A stretch of DNA of 64,000 bases from Brevibacillus brevis (GTDB taxonomy: Bacteria; Bacillota; Bacilli; Brevibacillales; Brevibacillaceae), in NCBI RefSeq assembly GCF_900637055.1, contig NZ_LR134338.1:5880001-5944000 (forward strand). Direction: 5' to 3'. Shown in pieces: positions 33,404-41,627 of the stretch. A model generated the notes under the pieces. That model saw nothing but the letters and a program-made list of their open reading frames with translations, ran no database searches and had not been told where the DNA came from. Position 1 is the stretch's first letter. Each line of letters starts with the position of its first letter. The position numbers were made by a program, and so were the translations under genes.

Positions 33404-33868
33404 ATCCAGATGAAAAATCAGTTCCTCGCCATACTCGCCCGCAAATCTCCATCCTTGATCGATTAGCCCCGCCTTCTTATACAGCTGAATCGCCGGAGTA
33501 TTCGTATGATGCACCGTCAACACGATTTCATCTCGCTCCGGGTAATGCTCTCGCGCGATGTCAGCCAAGCCATGGAATACTCGCAAGGCGTAGCCTTTCT
33601 TTTGATGGCGGGAATCGATCGAAAATGATTTGAAAATAATCGCTCGGTCATTTGGTGTGTAGGGATTGCCTGTGTGTGGTGTGAATAAGGAAAAACAGCC
33701 GATTAGCTGGCCTTGGTCGAGAACCACATAGGTCTTATGACCAGGATTGTTTTGAGATGCTTCGATCACATCGACTGGCATAGATGTGTAGATCGCTTGT
33801 TCTTGCGGCAAATCGTAAGCCATGATCGAAGGGTAGTCGCTTTTTTCGTACGGTCTGATAATGAACAT
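33386..33868 (-). CDS. GNAT-family N-acetyltransferase
   Basis: 160 residues from ATG 33868 (SD AAAGGA). Acetyltransferase fold: FIIRPYEKSDYPSI start, central FSIDSRHQKKGYALRVFHGL (acetyl-CoA pyrophosphate loop, QKKGYA) and LTVHHTNTPAIQLYKKAGL. Substrate not predictable. It lies between the aldolase-like gene and the tetR operon. Confidence 0.87.
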   Translation of the reverse strand: MFIIRPYEKSDYPSIMAYDLPQEQAIYTSMPVDVIEASQNNPGHKTYVVLDQGQLIGCFSLFTPHTGNPYTPNDRAIIFKSFSIDSRHQKKGYALRVFHGLADIAREHYPERDEIVLTVHHTNTPAIQLYKKAGLIDQGWRFAGEYGEELIFHLDLTASI

Positions 33869-33959
33869 ATCGGTTCCTTTCTCTTCTTTCGGAACAATTC
33901 GCGGCAGCCCGGTAGAAATCGGTAAGCACCAGACTGCCACCACCCCGAAATTGACTTAT

Positions 33960-35066
33960 TTAGTCGGCTTTTGATTTCTGCTCTGCTATTTTCTGATTTA
34001 GCTTTTCGAATGCTAATACCAGTTCTTCCTTCGGGATCATCGCATACCGATCGCCAATACTTACCTCATAGGAGCTAGAAGATTCGCCGTCCTGTCTTAC
34101 ATAATGCGTGAAGCCAATTCCTGTTTCTTCACTAAGTGAGAGCATGATACGCTCGAGCTCTTCTTTCGGCAAATCTGCGTGCACATGAAACATGTTGGAT
34201 ACAGGCACGACCGGTCTCGTGGATATCCCCTGGCATTGGTTGTAGAACTCCGCCAGTTCTTTTGCATGCTCGTAATATTGACTGAATTTATGCTTTCTCT
34301 GCTCAAAATGGTATTCTGCCGTAACAATATACGGGTACAAACTAATCAAGTCTCCGCCATGACGTCTTTTCCATACCTTCGATTGCTTCGTGAAGTCTTC
34401 ATCCCCAGCCAGGATCGCTCCGGCAATTCCGCCTATCCCTTTGTAAAAGGAAACGTACACACTATCGAACAAGGCGCATACCTCATCGGCTGACTTCTGG
34501 TAATACGGCAGAATTTCCAAAAGCCGGGCACCATCCAGGTGCAGCCGAATTCCTTTTTCCCGACAATAACGGGAGATCGCCTCTAAATCCTCATACGCGG
34601 GCAGCTGTCCGCCAATCTCACGTTGTGGCAATTCCAGCAACAGGCACGCGATATCGTCGTCCATGCCGAGAACATCGTCCAGTTCAATCACGCTGTCTTT
34701 ATCCGCCAGCAAAACAGCCTCAATCTGATGCAGCTCCTTGAGCCCATCTTCCTCGTGAATCTCCAAGTGGCAGAGCGGATGATAGGCGACCTTTTTGATA
34801 CCCTTCTCATCGCACCAGATGCGCAACGCGATTTGTTGGGCCATCGTACCGCTGGGAAAGAACACGGCAGACTCTTTACCCAAATATTCGGCCATCTTGC
34901 GCTGAAAATCCTCGATGAGTTCGCCTGTTCCGTACATGTCACCCTCCACATTCCCATCCACCCTGGACAGGACCTGCTGCAATTGAAGGAGGTCTCTCTT
35001 GCTGTGCCCGGCGATTTGATAAGTCGTCTTTTTAAATACTTCTCGTAAGGTTTTCGTATCGTTCAT
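33960..35066 (-). CDS. Beta-eliminating lyase / threonine-aldolase-family PLP enzyme
   Basis: 368 residues, fold-type I PLP enzyme of the threonine aldolase group. FFPSGTMAQQIAL binds the cofactor phosphate, RLHLDGARLLE supplies the Asp/Arg pair, and VSFYKGIGGIAGAIL contains the PLP-lysine. It would cleave L-(allo-)threonine or a related beta-hydroxy amino acid to glycine and an aldehyde. Stands alone on the minus strand. The exact substrate is not shown by sequence. Confidence 0.85.
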   Translation of the reverse strand: MNDTKTLREVFKKTTYQIAGHSKRDLLQLQQVLSRVDGNVEGDMYGTGELIEDFQRKMAEYLGKESAVFFPSGTMAQQIALRIWCDEKGIKKVAYHPLCHLEIHEEDGLKELHQIEAVLLADKDSVIELDDVLGMDDDIACLLLELPQREIGGQLPAYEDLEAISRYCREKGIRLHLDGARLLEILPYYQKSADEVCALFDSVYVSFYKGIGGIAGAILAGDEDFTKQSKVWKRRHGGDLISLYPYIVTAEYHFEQRKHKFSQYYEHAKELAEFYNQCQGISTRPVVPVSNMFHVHADLPKEELERIMLSLSEETGIGFTHYVRQDGESSSSYEVSIGDRYAMIPKEELVLAFEKLNQKIAEQKSKAD

Positions 35067-35230
35067 CTTGGCAGAGCTCCTTTTTCTTTCTCATCTTCAA
35101 TCTCTTGATAAGCAGAGGTCCAGAAATCAAGGAAAGCACCCGGTGGTTGTGGTGAATCCATCAGACAGTGGTGGTTATTCTCGGATGCAGATGCTTCTTA
35201 CTTCTAAAGATATCACATTTCACGAGCCGC

Positions 35231-35797
35231 TTATGTCGTTTGTTGTTTGACGTACAGTTGGCGATATTCACTCGGCGTCTTGCCCGTCATCTTTTTAAAC
35301 AACGTGATAAAATACGGCGTATTCGGCATTCCTACCATTTGCGCAACATCTGCGATTTGGTTGTTCGAATGAGCCAGCAGCTCTCTCGCCCTTTCTATCC
35401 GCTTTTTCTGGATGTACTCCACGGGCGTCATATCCATGAGTCGCTTAAAGGTTCGCTGCAAATGAAACGGACTGCCATGGCACATATCAGCCAAATGCTC
35501 CAACGTCAGCTTTTCGTTATAATGAGAATCAATGTACTGTGTAATTTGTGCCACCCACTCACGATCGGGCAACCTCTCTCCCGTGGGCTTGCAGCGTTTA
35601 CATGGGCGAAATTCTTCCCGCATCGCTTGGCTTGCATTTTGGAAAACCCGCACGTTCTCCCTCTTCGGCGGCTTCGACTTGCACGACGGTCTACAAAAGA
35701 TCTTCGTCGTTTTTACCGCATAAAAAAATTGATCATCGTAGGACGCATCGTTATGAATAATGGCCTGCCATCGCTCATCGGTTACCCGTTCCTCCAA
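35231..35797 (-). CDS. adaA: AdaA-type methylphosphotriester methyltransferase/activator
   Basis: 188 residues. N-terminal Ada zinc domain with all four Cys (C35 and C39 in IFCRPSCKS; C66 and C69 in RPCKRCKP), then two AraC HTHs (LTLEHLADMCHGSPFHLQRTF and IADVAQMVGMPNTPYFITLF). The methyl-acceptor Cys takes a methyl from DNA phosphotriesters and turns the protein into an activator of the adaptive response. Divergent from alkA, a natural target. Confidence 0.93.
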   Translation of the reverse strand: MEERVTDERWQAIIHNDASYDDQFFYAVKTTKIFCRPSCKSKPPKRENVRVFQNASQAMREEFRPCKRCKPTGERLPDREWVAQITQYIDSHYNEKLTLEHLADMCHGSPFHLQRTFKRLMDMTPVEYIQKKRIERARELLAHSNNQIADVAQMVGMPNTPYFITLFKKMTGKTPSEYRQLYVKQQTT

Positions 35798-35969
35798 GAC
35801 ACTTCATCTCCTTTGTCATAGCCGTTTTCGAATCGCTTGCTCTTACCGACAGTATACCCCCACGCTGCGTGATCCGTACTGCTAGAAGATTAAAATAGCA
35901 AGATAACGAAATGACAGGGTAGCTTTTCTTGTTATAAAACTAGGAGGAAGTCAGACAGGAGGTTTTCGC

Positions 35970-36902
35970 ATGACAAGCGGTCTACCACACTCGACTTGGG
36001 TCGATAATAGAGAAGAAATGATCTTGTCCGTACCTAAGGAATTCAGCTTTTCGCAAAATCTTCAATACTTGTCCAGAGCATCCAACGAATGCATGTTTCA
36101 CATTCAAAACGGGCGCCTCTACAAAGCCATCCCGATCGAACAAGATTCACAAGTAGTCGAAATTCACGCAGATAACGATCAAGGATTGACTGTGCGCTTT
36201 CTCAGCCCTTCGCTTCCCACTGAAAAAGTCCGGATGGAGGTAGCACGCTATGTCCGCGATTGGTTCGATCTCGATCGAGACCTGGTTCCGTTTTATGAGC
36301 TTGCCGCAGGGGATGCTCTTCTAAAGCAGGCCGTTGAAAAGTTTTACGGGCTGCGGACCATGGGCATTCCCGACCTGTTTGAAGCGCTCAGTTGGGGAAT
36401 CCTTGGACAGCAAATTAATCTGACCTATGCGTATACGCTTAAACGGCGGTTGGTAGAGACATTCGGAAGACGGGTAGAGTTCGAAGGAGAGACGTATTGG
36501 CTTTTTCCGACAGCAGAAAAAATCGCCGGATTGACCGTCGCTGATCTGGATGGATTGCGCATGACGACCAAGAAATGCGAGTATTTGATTGACGTCGCAC
36601 AACTCATCGTTGAAGGGAAACTATCGAAAGAGCTATTATGGGACGGAGGAGATTATCAAACCACGGAGAAACGATTGACCAGCATCCGTGGGATTGGACC
36701 GTGGACGGCCAACTATGTGCTCATGCGCTGTCTGCGAATTCCCTCTGCTTTTCCCATTGACGATGTCGGCCTGCATAATGCGATCAAATTTTTACTAGGC
36801 AAAGAAAAAAAGCCGACAAAAGCAGAAATACGAGAGCTGTCCAAGGCTTGGACGAATTGGGAGTCGTACGCTACTTTTTATTTATGGCGTTTTCTTTATT
36901 AA
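35970..36902 (+). CDS. alkA: DNA-3-methyladenine glycosylase II (AlkA)
   Basis: 310 residues. AlkA N-domain, then the HhH-GPD fold: [19 protein letters not shown], the hairpin [16 protein letters not shown] (about 238-253) and catalytic Asp265 in FPIDDVGL. Start ATG with GGAGG SD. It removes alkylated bases such as 3-methyladenine to leave AP sites. It is followed 19 bp later by nfo, which cuts such sites, so the two form a repair operon; AdaA divergent upstream is the likely activator. Confidence 0.94.
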   Translation: MTSGLPHSTWVDNREEMILSVPKEFSFSQNLQYLSRASNECMFHIQNGRLYKAIPIEQDSQVVEIHADNDQGLTVRFLSPSLPTEKVRMEVARYVRDWFDLDRDLVPFYELAAGDALLKQAVEKFYGLRTMGIPDLFEALSWGILGQQINLTYAYTLKRRLVETFGRRVEFEGETYWLFPTAEKIAGLTVADLDGLRMTTKKCEYLIDVAQLIVEGKLSKELLWDGGDYQTTEKRLTSIRGIGPWTANYVLMRCLRIPSAFPIDDVGLHNAIKFLLGKEKKPTKAEIRELSKAWTNWESYATFYLWRFLY

Positions 36903-36921
36903 TCAAAGGAGGTTCTATCCT

Positions 36922-38040
36922 ATGCTAAAAATAGGTTCGCACGTATCATTCTCCGGTAAGGGACTGCTGAATGCCGCCGAAGAAGCAGCTACCTACGGCT
37001 CGAGTACCTTTATGATCTACACGGGAGCACCGCAAAACACCCGCCGCAAACCAATCGAGGACCAGTACATTACGGAAGGCAAAGAAGTAATGGCCAAGCA
37101 GGGCGTGGATGAAATTGTGGTACATGCTCCGTACATTATTAACTTGGGCTCTTACAAGGACGATACCTATGAGCTCGCTGTCCGCTTTCTGCAAGAAGAG
37201 ATTCGCCGGACCGACTATATTGGCGTCAAAAATATCGTGCTGCACCCTGGCGCATACACAGACAAGGATGCAGAGTACGGCATCGCTCGGATCGCAGAAG
37301 GCTTGAATGAGGTTCTGACAGGCGTCAAAGACACCGACGTGAAAATCGCGTTGGAGACGATGGCGGGTAAAGGGACGGAAATCGGTCGCAGCTTTGAGGA
37401 AATCGCAGCCATCATCGAGAAAGTAGAAGACAACAGCAGGCTGACCGTCTGCATGGATACTTGCCACATTCACGACGCTGGCTATGATATCGTCAATGAC
37501 TTTGATGGCGTCCTGGAACAGTTTGACCGGACAATCGGCTTGGAGCGTCTCGCCGTCGTTCACTTGAATGACAGCAAAAACTTCCGCGGAGCAGGCAAAG
37601 ACCGCCATGCGCCAATCGGTGCGGGACTCATTGGCTTTGATGCGATGAATTACATCGTGAACCACGAGAAAATCCGTCACCTGCCGCTTGTACTGGAGAC
37701 ACCTTGGATCAGCAAGGAAAAAGGCAACGAACGTCCGATGTACGAGGCAGAAATCGCCCTCCTGCGCGGGGAAGCGGACAAGCGCTTCGGCGACGAATTC
37801 ATGGACCATGTGGAGCGACTCGATTTCTTTTTCCGCAAACAAGATATCACCAGACGCGAGTATGTGGTTGGGATTTGGGAGCTGCTCAAAAACGACGCGA
37901 AGGCAAAGAAAGCCGATGGCCGCGAGCCGATGGAGCGTCTGTACGATATGGTGAAGGAAGCGAGATTGTTCCCAGAGCTCACCGAAGAGCAGATCAACCA
38001 CCGCTTGACTGCCTACTTCGCGATTCCGAAATTCTCGTAA
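36922..38040 (+). CDS. nfo: Endonuclease IV-type AP endonuclease with C-terminal extension
   Basis: 372 residues. AP-endonuclease-2 TIM barrel with metal-site segments [47 protein letters not shown] and VVHLNDSK plus DRHAPIGAG and LPLVLETP. Standard Nfo is about 280-300 residues; here about 70-80 extra residues (from about 300: [16 protein letters not shown]...) form a helical tail of unknown use. It nicks DNA 5' to AP sites left by AlkA. SD AAAGGAGG. Confidence 0.92.
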   Translation: MLKIGSHVSFSGKGLLNAAEEAATYGSSTFMIYTGAPQNTRRKPIEDQYITEGKEVMAKQGVDEIVVHAPYIINLGSYKDDTYELAVRFLQEEIRRTDYIGVKNIVLHPGAYTDKDAEYGIARIAEGLNEVLTGVKDTDVKIALETMAGKGTEIGRSFEEIAAIIEKVEDNSRLTVCMDTCHIHDAGYDIVNDFDGVLEQFDRTIGLERLAVVHLNDSKNFRGAGKDRHAPIGAGLIGFDAMNYIVNHEKIRHLPLVLETPWISKEKGNERPMYEAEIALLRGEADKRFGDEFMDHVERLDFFFRKQDITRREYVVGIWELLKNDAKAKKADGREPMERLYDMVKEARLFPELTEEQINHRLTAYFAIPKFS

Positions 38041-38061
38041 AAAAGTCCATGTAGGCTTGCT

Positions 38062-38106
38062 ATGGCTTCCTCCTGTTGGAGTGAATGTACCGACATCAAC
38101 CAATAA
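38062..38106 (+). CDS. Candidate leader peptide MASSCWSECTDINQ before the Ada-domain gene
   Basis: A 14-codon frame whose first codons form the left arm of the SD-masking hairpin and whose TAA (38104-38106) abuts the AGGAGG of the next gene. Translation through it would open the hairpin and deliver ribosomes to the SD. Its own SD is weak (TAGG), so whether it is used is uncertain. Confidence 0.35.
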   Translation: MASSCWSECTDINQ

Positions 38107-38118
38107 AGGAGGAAGCCA
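38063..38118 (+). promoter_or_regulatory. SD-masking hairpin before the Ada-domain gene
   Basis: TGGCTTCCTCC (38063-38073) pairs perfectly over 11 bp with GGAGGAAGCCA (38108-38118), with an inner TTGG/CCAA. The right arm holds the whole SD of the gene starting at 38120. There is no T-run, so the likely effect is on translation rather than termination. Confidence 0.7.
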
Positions 38119-38119
38119 C

Positions 38120-38425
38120 ATGCCTGCGAAAACGTACACCCTGCTAGGAGCCGATCGCCAGTTTTATAAAAGCGATACACCCGGTACATTTGGCGGCTAC
38201 AAGCCAGGTAAAATATATGGCCGACTGGATTGTCCCTCTGCCATCAGAGCCATTGCGCGAGGCGGTTATGTGCGCCATCGTGTATTTTTTGCTGATGAGG
38301 CTACCGCTATTGCTGCGGGGTATCGGCCTTGTGCTGTTTGTTTACGAGAGAAATATTTGTTGTGGAAAGCGAACCTGCGGGGATTCGAAAGAGTACATAG
38401 TTGCCCGTCCACATTTGTGACGTGA
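38120..38425 (+). CDS. Stand-alone Ada metal-binding-domain protein
   Basis: 101 residues from ATG 38120 (SD AAAGGAGG). GRLDCPSAIRAIARGGYVRHRVFFADEATAIAAGYRPCAVC is an Ada-type zinc motif with Cys38, Cys71 and Cys74. The fourth Ada Cys (position 42) is Ile, so the site is altered, perhaps with His53 as ligand. The last about 20 residues are not family-like and lie antisense over the end of the convergent gene (119-bp overlap). It follows alkA-nfo, suggesting a repair role that is inferred only. Confidence 0.75.
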   Translation: MPAKTYTLLGADRQFYKSDTPGTFGGYKPGKIYGRLDCPSAIRAIARGGYVRHRVFFADEATAIAAGYRPCAVCLREKYLLWKANLRGFERVHSCPSTFVT

Positions 38426-38762
38426 TGATCATCTTCTCTTTCCCTCGTTCGAAAAAGTATCCGGCCCCTTCTTGCTGAATAAAGGTCCAGCCTTTTTCTG
38501 TCACTGCTCGTTTCATCGCTTCTGCCGCTGAAGCTTGATTCGCTTGCGGCCCATATCCATACCAATCGACGTTTTCCTCCGTCGTCAATTTGACGATTGT
38601 TCCCGTGTTTTCTTCCAACAGCTCCGTCACTTCTCTTTTGGACTTGGATTCGAATGGCAATGCAGGATACCCGATCAGCGAAATATACGCGATCATGATG
38701 AAACAAAGGCACAAGAAGAATAAGAGGAACAGAACTTTCGCTCTCTTGTTCATGCCCATGCA
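38307..38762 (-). CDS. Membrane-anchored protein of unknown function
   Basis: About 151 residues from ATG 38762 (SD GGAG). One N-terminal TM helix (KVLFLLFFLCLCFIMIAYIS) followed by an extracytoplasmic domain of about 115 residues with alpha/beta character (TVIVKL-, EEAMKRAVTEKGWTFI-like segments, GYFFERGKEKMIITSQMW). It starts right after the cyclase-family gene (overlap region 38762/38764), and its 3' end overlaps the Ada-domain gene on the other strand. No family recognised. Confidence 0.7.
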   Translation of the reverse strand, partial: CMGMNKRAKVLFLLFFLCLCFIMIAYISLIGYPALPFESKSKREVTELLEENTGTIVKLTTEENVDWYGYGPQANQASAAEAMKRAVTEKGWTFIQQEGAGYFFERGKEKMIITSQMWTGNYVLFRIPAGSLSTTNISLVNKQHKADTPQQ

Positions 38763-38763
38763 A

Positions 38764-39543
38764 CTACTCCTCTTCCTCAAAAATCGCAACCGGACGCGCC
38801 CATCCCGCGCTCGCTCCTTTCACTTTTACAGGAAACACAGAAACGGTAAACCCGTAGGCCCTCGGCAATTGCTCCAAATTCGCCAGCTTTTCAATTTGGC
38901 AATACTCTTTCTCTTTTCCCACATAGTGAGCCGCCCATAAAACGCCATCGCGCGGATTTTGTTTATAATCAGCAGCTTGAACGGAAAACGGAATATCCCA
39001 TCCCCATCCATCGGTTCCCATGACCTTAATTCCTTGATCAATCAGCCAATGTGTTGCTTCGGCGGATACTCCTGCATGTGATTGAAAATAGTGCTCTTCA
39101 TAGTATCTTTTATCCGCATCGGTCCTGATCAGGACAATATCGAACGGTTTCAGTTCGTATTGGATTTGGGCGAGCTTTTGTTTTACATCATTCACCGTGA
39201 TTTCATAGCCAGACGGCTTTTCGCTAAAATCAAGCAGGACACCATCTCCGTAGAACCACTCCAACGGCAACTGATCAATCGTTTTCGCTGGCTCTCCCTC
39301 TGAAGTAGGCCAGTAATGCCAAGGCGCATCGACATGTGTCCCTATATGTGTCGTGAGTGTCACCGTTTCACTCGCCCAAGCCTTCTGTTCGGGAAAATCC
39401 GTTGGCTGCAATCCGAAATACTGCGCAGCTTGGACAGCCCCTTCTTCATGATTACTGTATTGAATATCAGGAGGAAACGGTTCTTTTGCCAGACGATCAA
39501 GAGGCACACTCAGATCAATGAACCGACGTGCTTTTCTATTCAT
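38764..39543 (-). CDS. Cyclase-family (kynurenine-formamidase-like) metal hydrolase
   Basis: 259 residues with the cyclase/KynB signature THIGTHVDAPWHYWP (the HxGTHxDxPxH metal motif), an N-terminal RRFIDLSVPLD and a late VMGTDGWGWD. Such proteins hydrolyse N-formylkynurenine, isatin or related amides with divalent metal. No other tryptophan-catabolic genes are nearby, so the substrate is open. Possibly co-transcribed with the downstream membrane-anchored protein. Confidence 0.87.
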   Translation of the reverse strand: MNRKARRFIDLSVPLDRLAKEPFPPDIQYSNHEEGAVQAAQYFGLQPTDFPEQKAWASETVTLTTHIGTHVDAPWHYWPTSEGEPAKTIDQLPLEWFYGDGVLLDFSEKPSGYEITVNDVKQKLAQIQYELKPFDIVLIRTDADKRYYEEHYFQSHAGVSAEATHWLIDQGIKVMGTDGWGWDIPFSVQAADYKQNPRDGVLWAAHYVGKEKEYCQIEKLANLEQLPRAYGFTVSVFPVKVKGASAGWARPVAIFEEEE

Positions 39544-39640
39544 AGCAGGATTCCCTTCTTTCCCCTTTGGAATTTTCTGTATTTCCGTTCAACTTTACTG
39601 TACTACCTGCCTTCCATCAGCGTCAAATGAACACAAGCAA

Positions 39641-39678
39641 AAGGCCAGTACCTCGTCGTCTATACAGGTACCGGCCTT
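39641..39678 (-). terminator. Terminator of the MerR gene
   Basis: AAGGCC-A-GTACCT pairs with AGGTAC-C-GGCCTT. On the minus strand it is followed by TTTTGCTTG and starts 3 bp after the MerR stop. It may also serve the opposite strand. Confidence 0.75.
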
Positions 39679-39680
39679 CT

Positions 39681-40484
39681 TCATGGGGATTCAATGGGAA
39701 TTTGTACTTCTACATACGTATCGCCCCCATGTGAGGATTGCAGATAGTTTTCTCTGCCTGGCTGATCTTTTTTGATCCGGTATTGATTTCGCTCTATCCA
39801 TTTTGCCAAGTCTATGCAGGCCGTAGAAGGAACGAATGGTTCTACTCGCTGGACCAGGGTGGCCATCATTGGCTCCTCCGGCAGCATACGTATTTCTAGC
39901 ATGTCGGATGGCAAAGGAATGTCTTGTTTGAGCACATAGCCGATCTCCAATTCGAATACCCTCTCGTCTCTCTCCGACTCCTTCCACAAAACGATGGGAG
40001 GAAGCATTCCTCTCTGCTGCTTGCCAGCATATTGAGCCAGCCGATCGAAAAGCATCGGAATCTCTTCTACCGTACCTTCTGAACGGAACGAGACAATTTT
40101 TTGGGCTTCGACTCGTTTAAAGACAACCTCTTGTTCTACGTACCCCTTTTGCTCGATCGTTAGCAGACGCTCCTTGATTCGCTTCAATCGGGCTTGCTCC
40201 GCCTCAAGCAGCTGTTCCATTTCCCTTTCTTTTTGCCTGAATATGCCTTGCACTTGTTCCAGGGACATCTCTTCATGCAGCAATTGCTGAATTTGTTGCA
40301 ACGTAAATCCCAAGTCCTTGTACATGAGGATTCGATTGAGCGTAACCAATTGCTCTGCTACATAAAACCGATAGCCAGTCTCTTTGTCGATATCCGCTGG
40401 CTTCAAAATGCCAATCTGGTCATAAAAACGAAGCGTCTTTAAAGACACTCTACTCAATCGGGAAAATTCACTGATCTTAAACAT
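39681..40484 (-). CDS. MerR-family regulator with GyrI-like effector domain
   Basis: 267 residues from ATG 40484. N-terminal MerR winged helix (FKISEFSRLSRVSLKTLRFYDQIGILKP), a long coiled dimerisation helix (about 75-115) and a C-terminal GyrI/BmrR-type ligand domain. It therefore resembles BmrR/Mta drug-sensing activators. Divergent from a MetX-like hydrolase whose promoter has the long MerR-type spacer, its probable target. Confidence 0.9.
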   Translation of the reverse strand: MFKISEFSRLSRVSLKTLRFYDQIGILKPADIDKETGYRFYVAEQLVTLNRILMYKDLGFTLQQIQQLLHEEMSLEQVQGIFRQKEREMEQLLEAEQARLKRIKERLLTIEQKGYVEQEVVFKRVEAQKIVSFRSEGTVEEIPMLFDRLAQYAGKQQRGMLPPIVLWKESERDERVFELEIGYVLKQDIPLPSDMLEIRMLPEEPMMATLVQRVEPFVPSTACIDLAKWIERNQYRIKKDQPGRENYLQSSHGGDTYVEVQIPIESP

Positions 40485-40509
40485 GGAAAAACCCCAATCT
40501 ATCATTCCC

Positions 40510-40541
40510 TTGACTTTCCCCTGTACGGGAACGTTTATAGT
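40510..40541 (+). promoter_or_regulatory. MerR-type promoter of the MetX-like gene
   Basis: TTGACT (40510-40515) is separated from TATAGT (40536-40541) by 20 bp, or from TTATAG by 19 bp. The spacer carries the dyad TTCCCCTGTACGGGAA (40516-40531). A long spacer with a central dyad is the hallmark of promoters that MerR proteins untwist. Confidence 0.75.
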
Positions 40542-40576
40542 TGAAAAAAATCATGCTTACAAAGGAGCAATGCGAG

Positions 40577-41587
40577 ATGGATTACGACATTTTTCACTTG
40601 GGAGAGGTTCGCTTGCAGTCAGGCGTGACACTACCGCATGCATTTATTGCTTACAAAACGTATGGCACGCTCAACGCAGCCAAGGATAACGTCATTATAT
40701 TTCCTACTTCATTTGGAGACCAGCATTACCAAAACGAATGGCTCATCGGGGAAGATAAGGCTTTGAACCCGAATCAATATTTTATCATCATTCCCAATAT
40801 GCTCGGCAACGGGCTATCGTCCTCCCCTAGCAATACGGCAAGTCCATATGATCAGGCCAATTTTCCACACGTTACAATCTACGATAATGTCGTACTTCAG
40901 CATCGACTCATTACGGAGAGGTTTGGCATCAAAAAAATTGCGCTGGCAACCGGCTGGTCGATGGGGGCCATCCAGGCTTTTCATTGGGCAGCGAGCTACC
41001 CAGATATGGTTGAACGATTGGCTCCGTTTGCCGGCACCGCAAAAACATGGCCGCATAACATCGTCTTGATCGAAGGGATCCGAGCAGCATTGCAGGCCGA
41101 TGCAGCTTGGAATAACGGGCAGTATACAGCATCTCCCGAGGTTGGCTTGCGTACCTTGGGGCGCGTTTATGCGAGTTGGGGGTTTTCGCAGCCATTTTAC
41201 CGCGAGGAATGCTATAAAGCTTTGGGCTATAAGACACTTTCCGAATTTATCTCAGGATTTTGGGAGGAGAGCTTTGTTCCTTCGGATGCAAACGATTTGC
41301 TGGCGATGATGTGGACTTGGCAGCATGCCGACATAAGCCAAAATGATAGGTACAAGGGAGACTTTAAGGCGGCGTTACGAAGCATCCAGGCACGGACGGT
41401 TGTGATGCCCGTACGGACTGATTTGTATTTCACGCCAGAAGACAGTGAATATGAGACGAAGCACATCCCAAACGCTACCTTTAAGCCGATTGAATCGATC
41501 TGGGGACACTTGGCTGGGTTTGGACTTAACCCTGTCGATACCGCGTTTATTGATAACACCTTAAAAGAACTGTTGGGGACAAACTGA
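40577..41587 (+). CDS. MetX-like alpha/beta hydrolase (homoserine acetyltransferase family)
   Basis: 336 residues from ATG 40577, chosen for its AAGGAG SD; the frame is open to TTG 40541. Early GVTLPHAFIAYKTYGTLNAA, nucleophile elbow ATGWSMGAIQAF and a late IWGHLAGFG catalytic His follow the homoserine O-acetyltransferase-related hydrolase pattern. It lacks the GGS-MGG elbow of true MetX, and no methionine genes are near, so it is more likely a hydrolase. Controlled by the divergent MerR regulator. Confidence 0.82.
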   Translation: MDYDIFHLGEVRLQSGVTLPHAFIAYKTYGTLNAAKDNVIIFPTSFGDQHYQNEWLIGEDKALNPNQYFIIIPNMLGNGLSSSPSNTASPYDQANFPHVTIYDNVVLQHRLITERFGIKKIALATGWSMGAIQAFHWAASYPDMVERLAPFAGTAKTWPHNIVLIEGIRAALQADAAWNNGQYTASPEVGLRTLGRVYASWGFSQPFYREECYKALGYKTLSEFISGFWEESFVPSDANDLLAMMWTWQHADISQNDRYKGDFKAALRSIQARTVVMPVRTDLYFTPEDSEYETKHIPNATFKPIESIWGHLAGFGLNPVDTAFIDNTLKELLGTN

Positions 41588-41600
41588 AAATACGAAGTAG

Positions 41601-41624
41601 AGGGACACCTATAAAGGTGCCCCT
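41601..41624 (+). terminator. Terminator between convergent genes
   Basis: AGGG-A-CACCT / AGGTG-C-CCCT stem with a 4-nt loop followed by TCCTTATTTATT; sits between the MetX-like and HEAT-repeat genes. Confidence 0.75.
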
Positions 41625-41627
41625 TCC

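Noticed and set aside
36946-38139. Minus-strand open frame of nearly 400 codons
   Set aside because: Antisense to nfo, whose metal-binding motifs are all intact; no domain seen in the shadow frame.
40577-41587. True homoserine O-acetyltransferase (metX/metA)
   Set aside because: The elbow is GWSMG rather than the usual GGSMGG, no methionine genes are adjacent, and control by a drug-type MerR regulator does not fit methionine synthesis.
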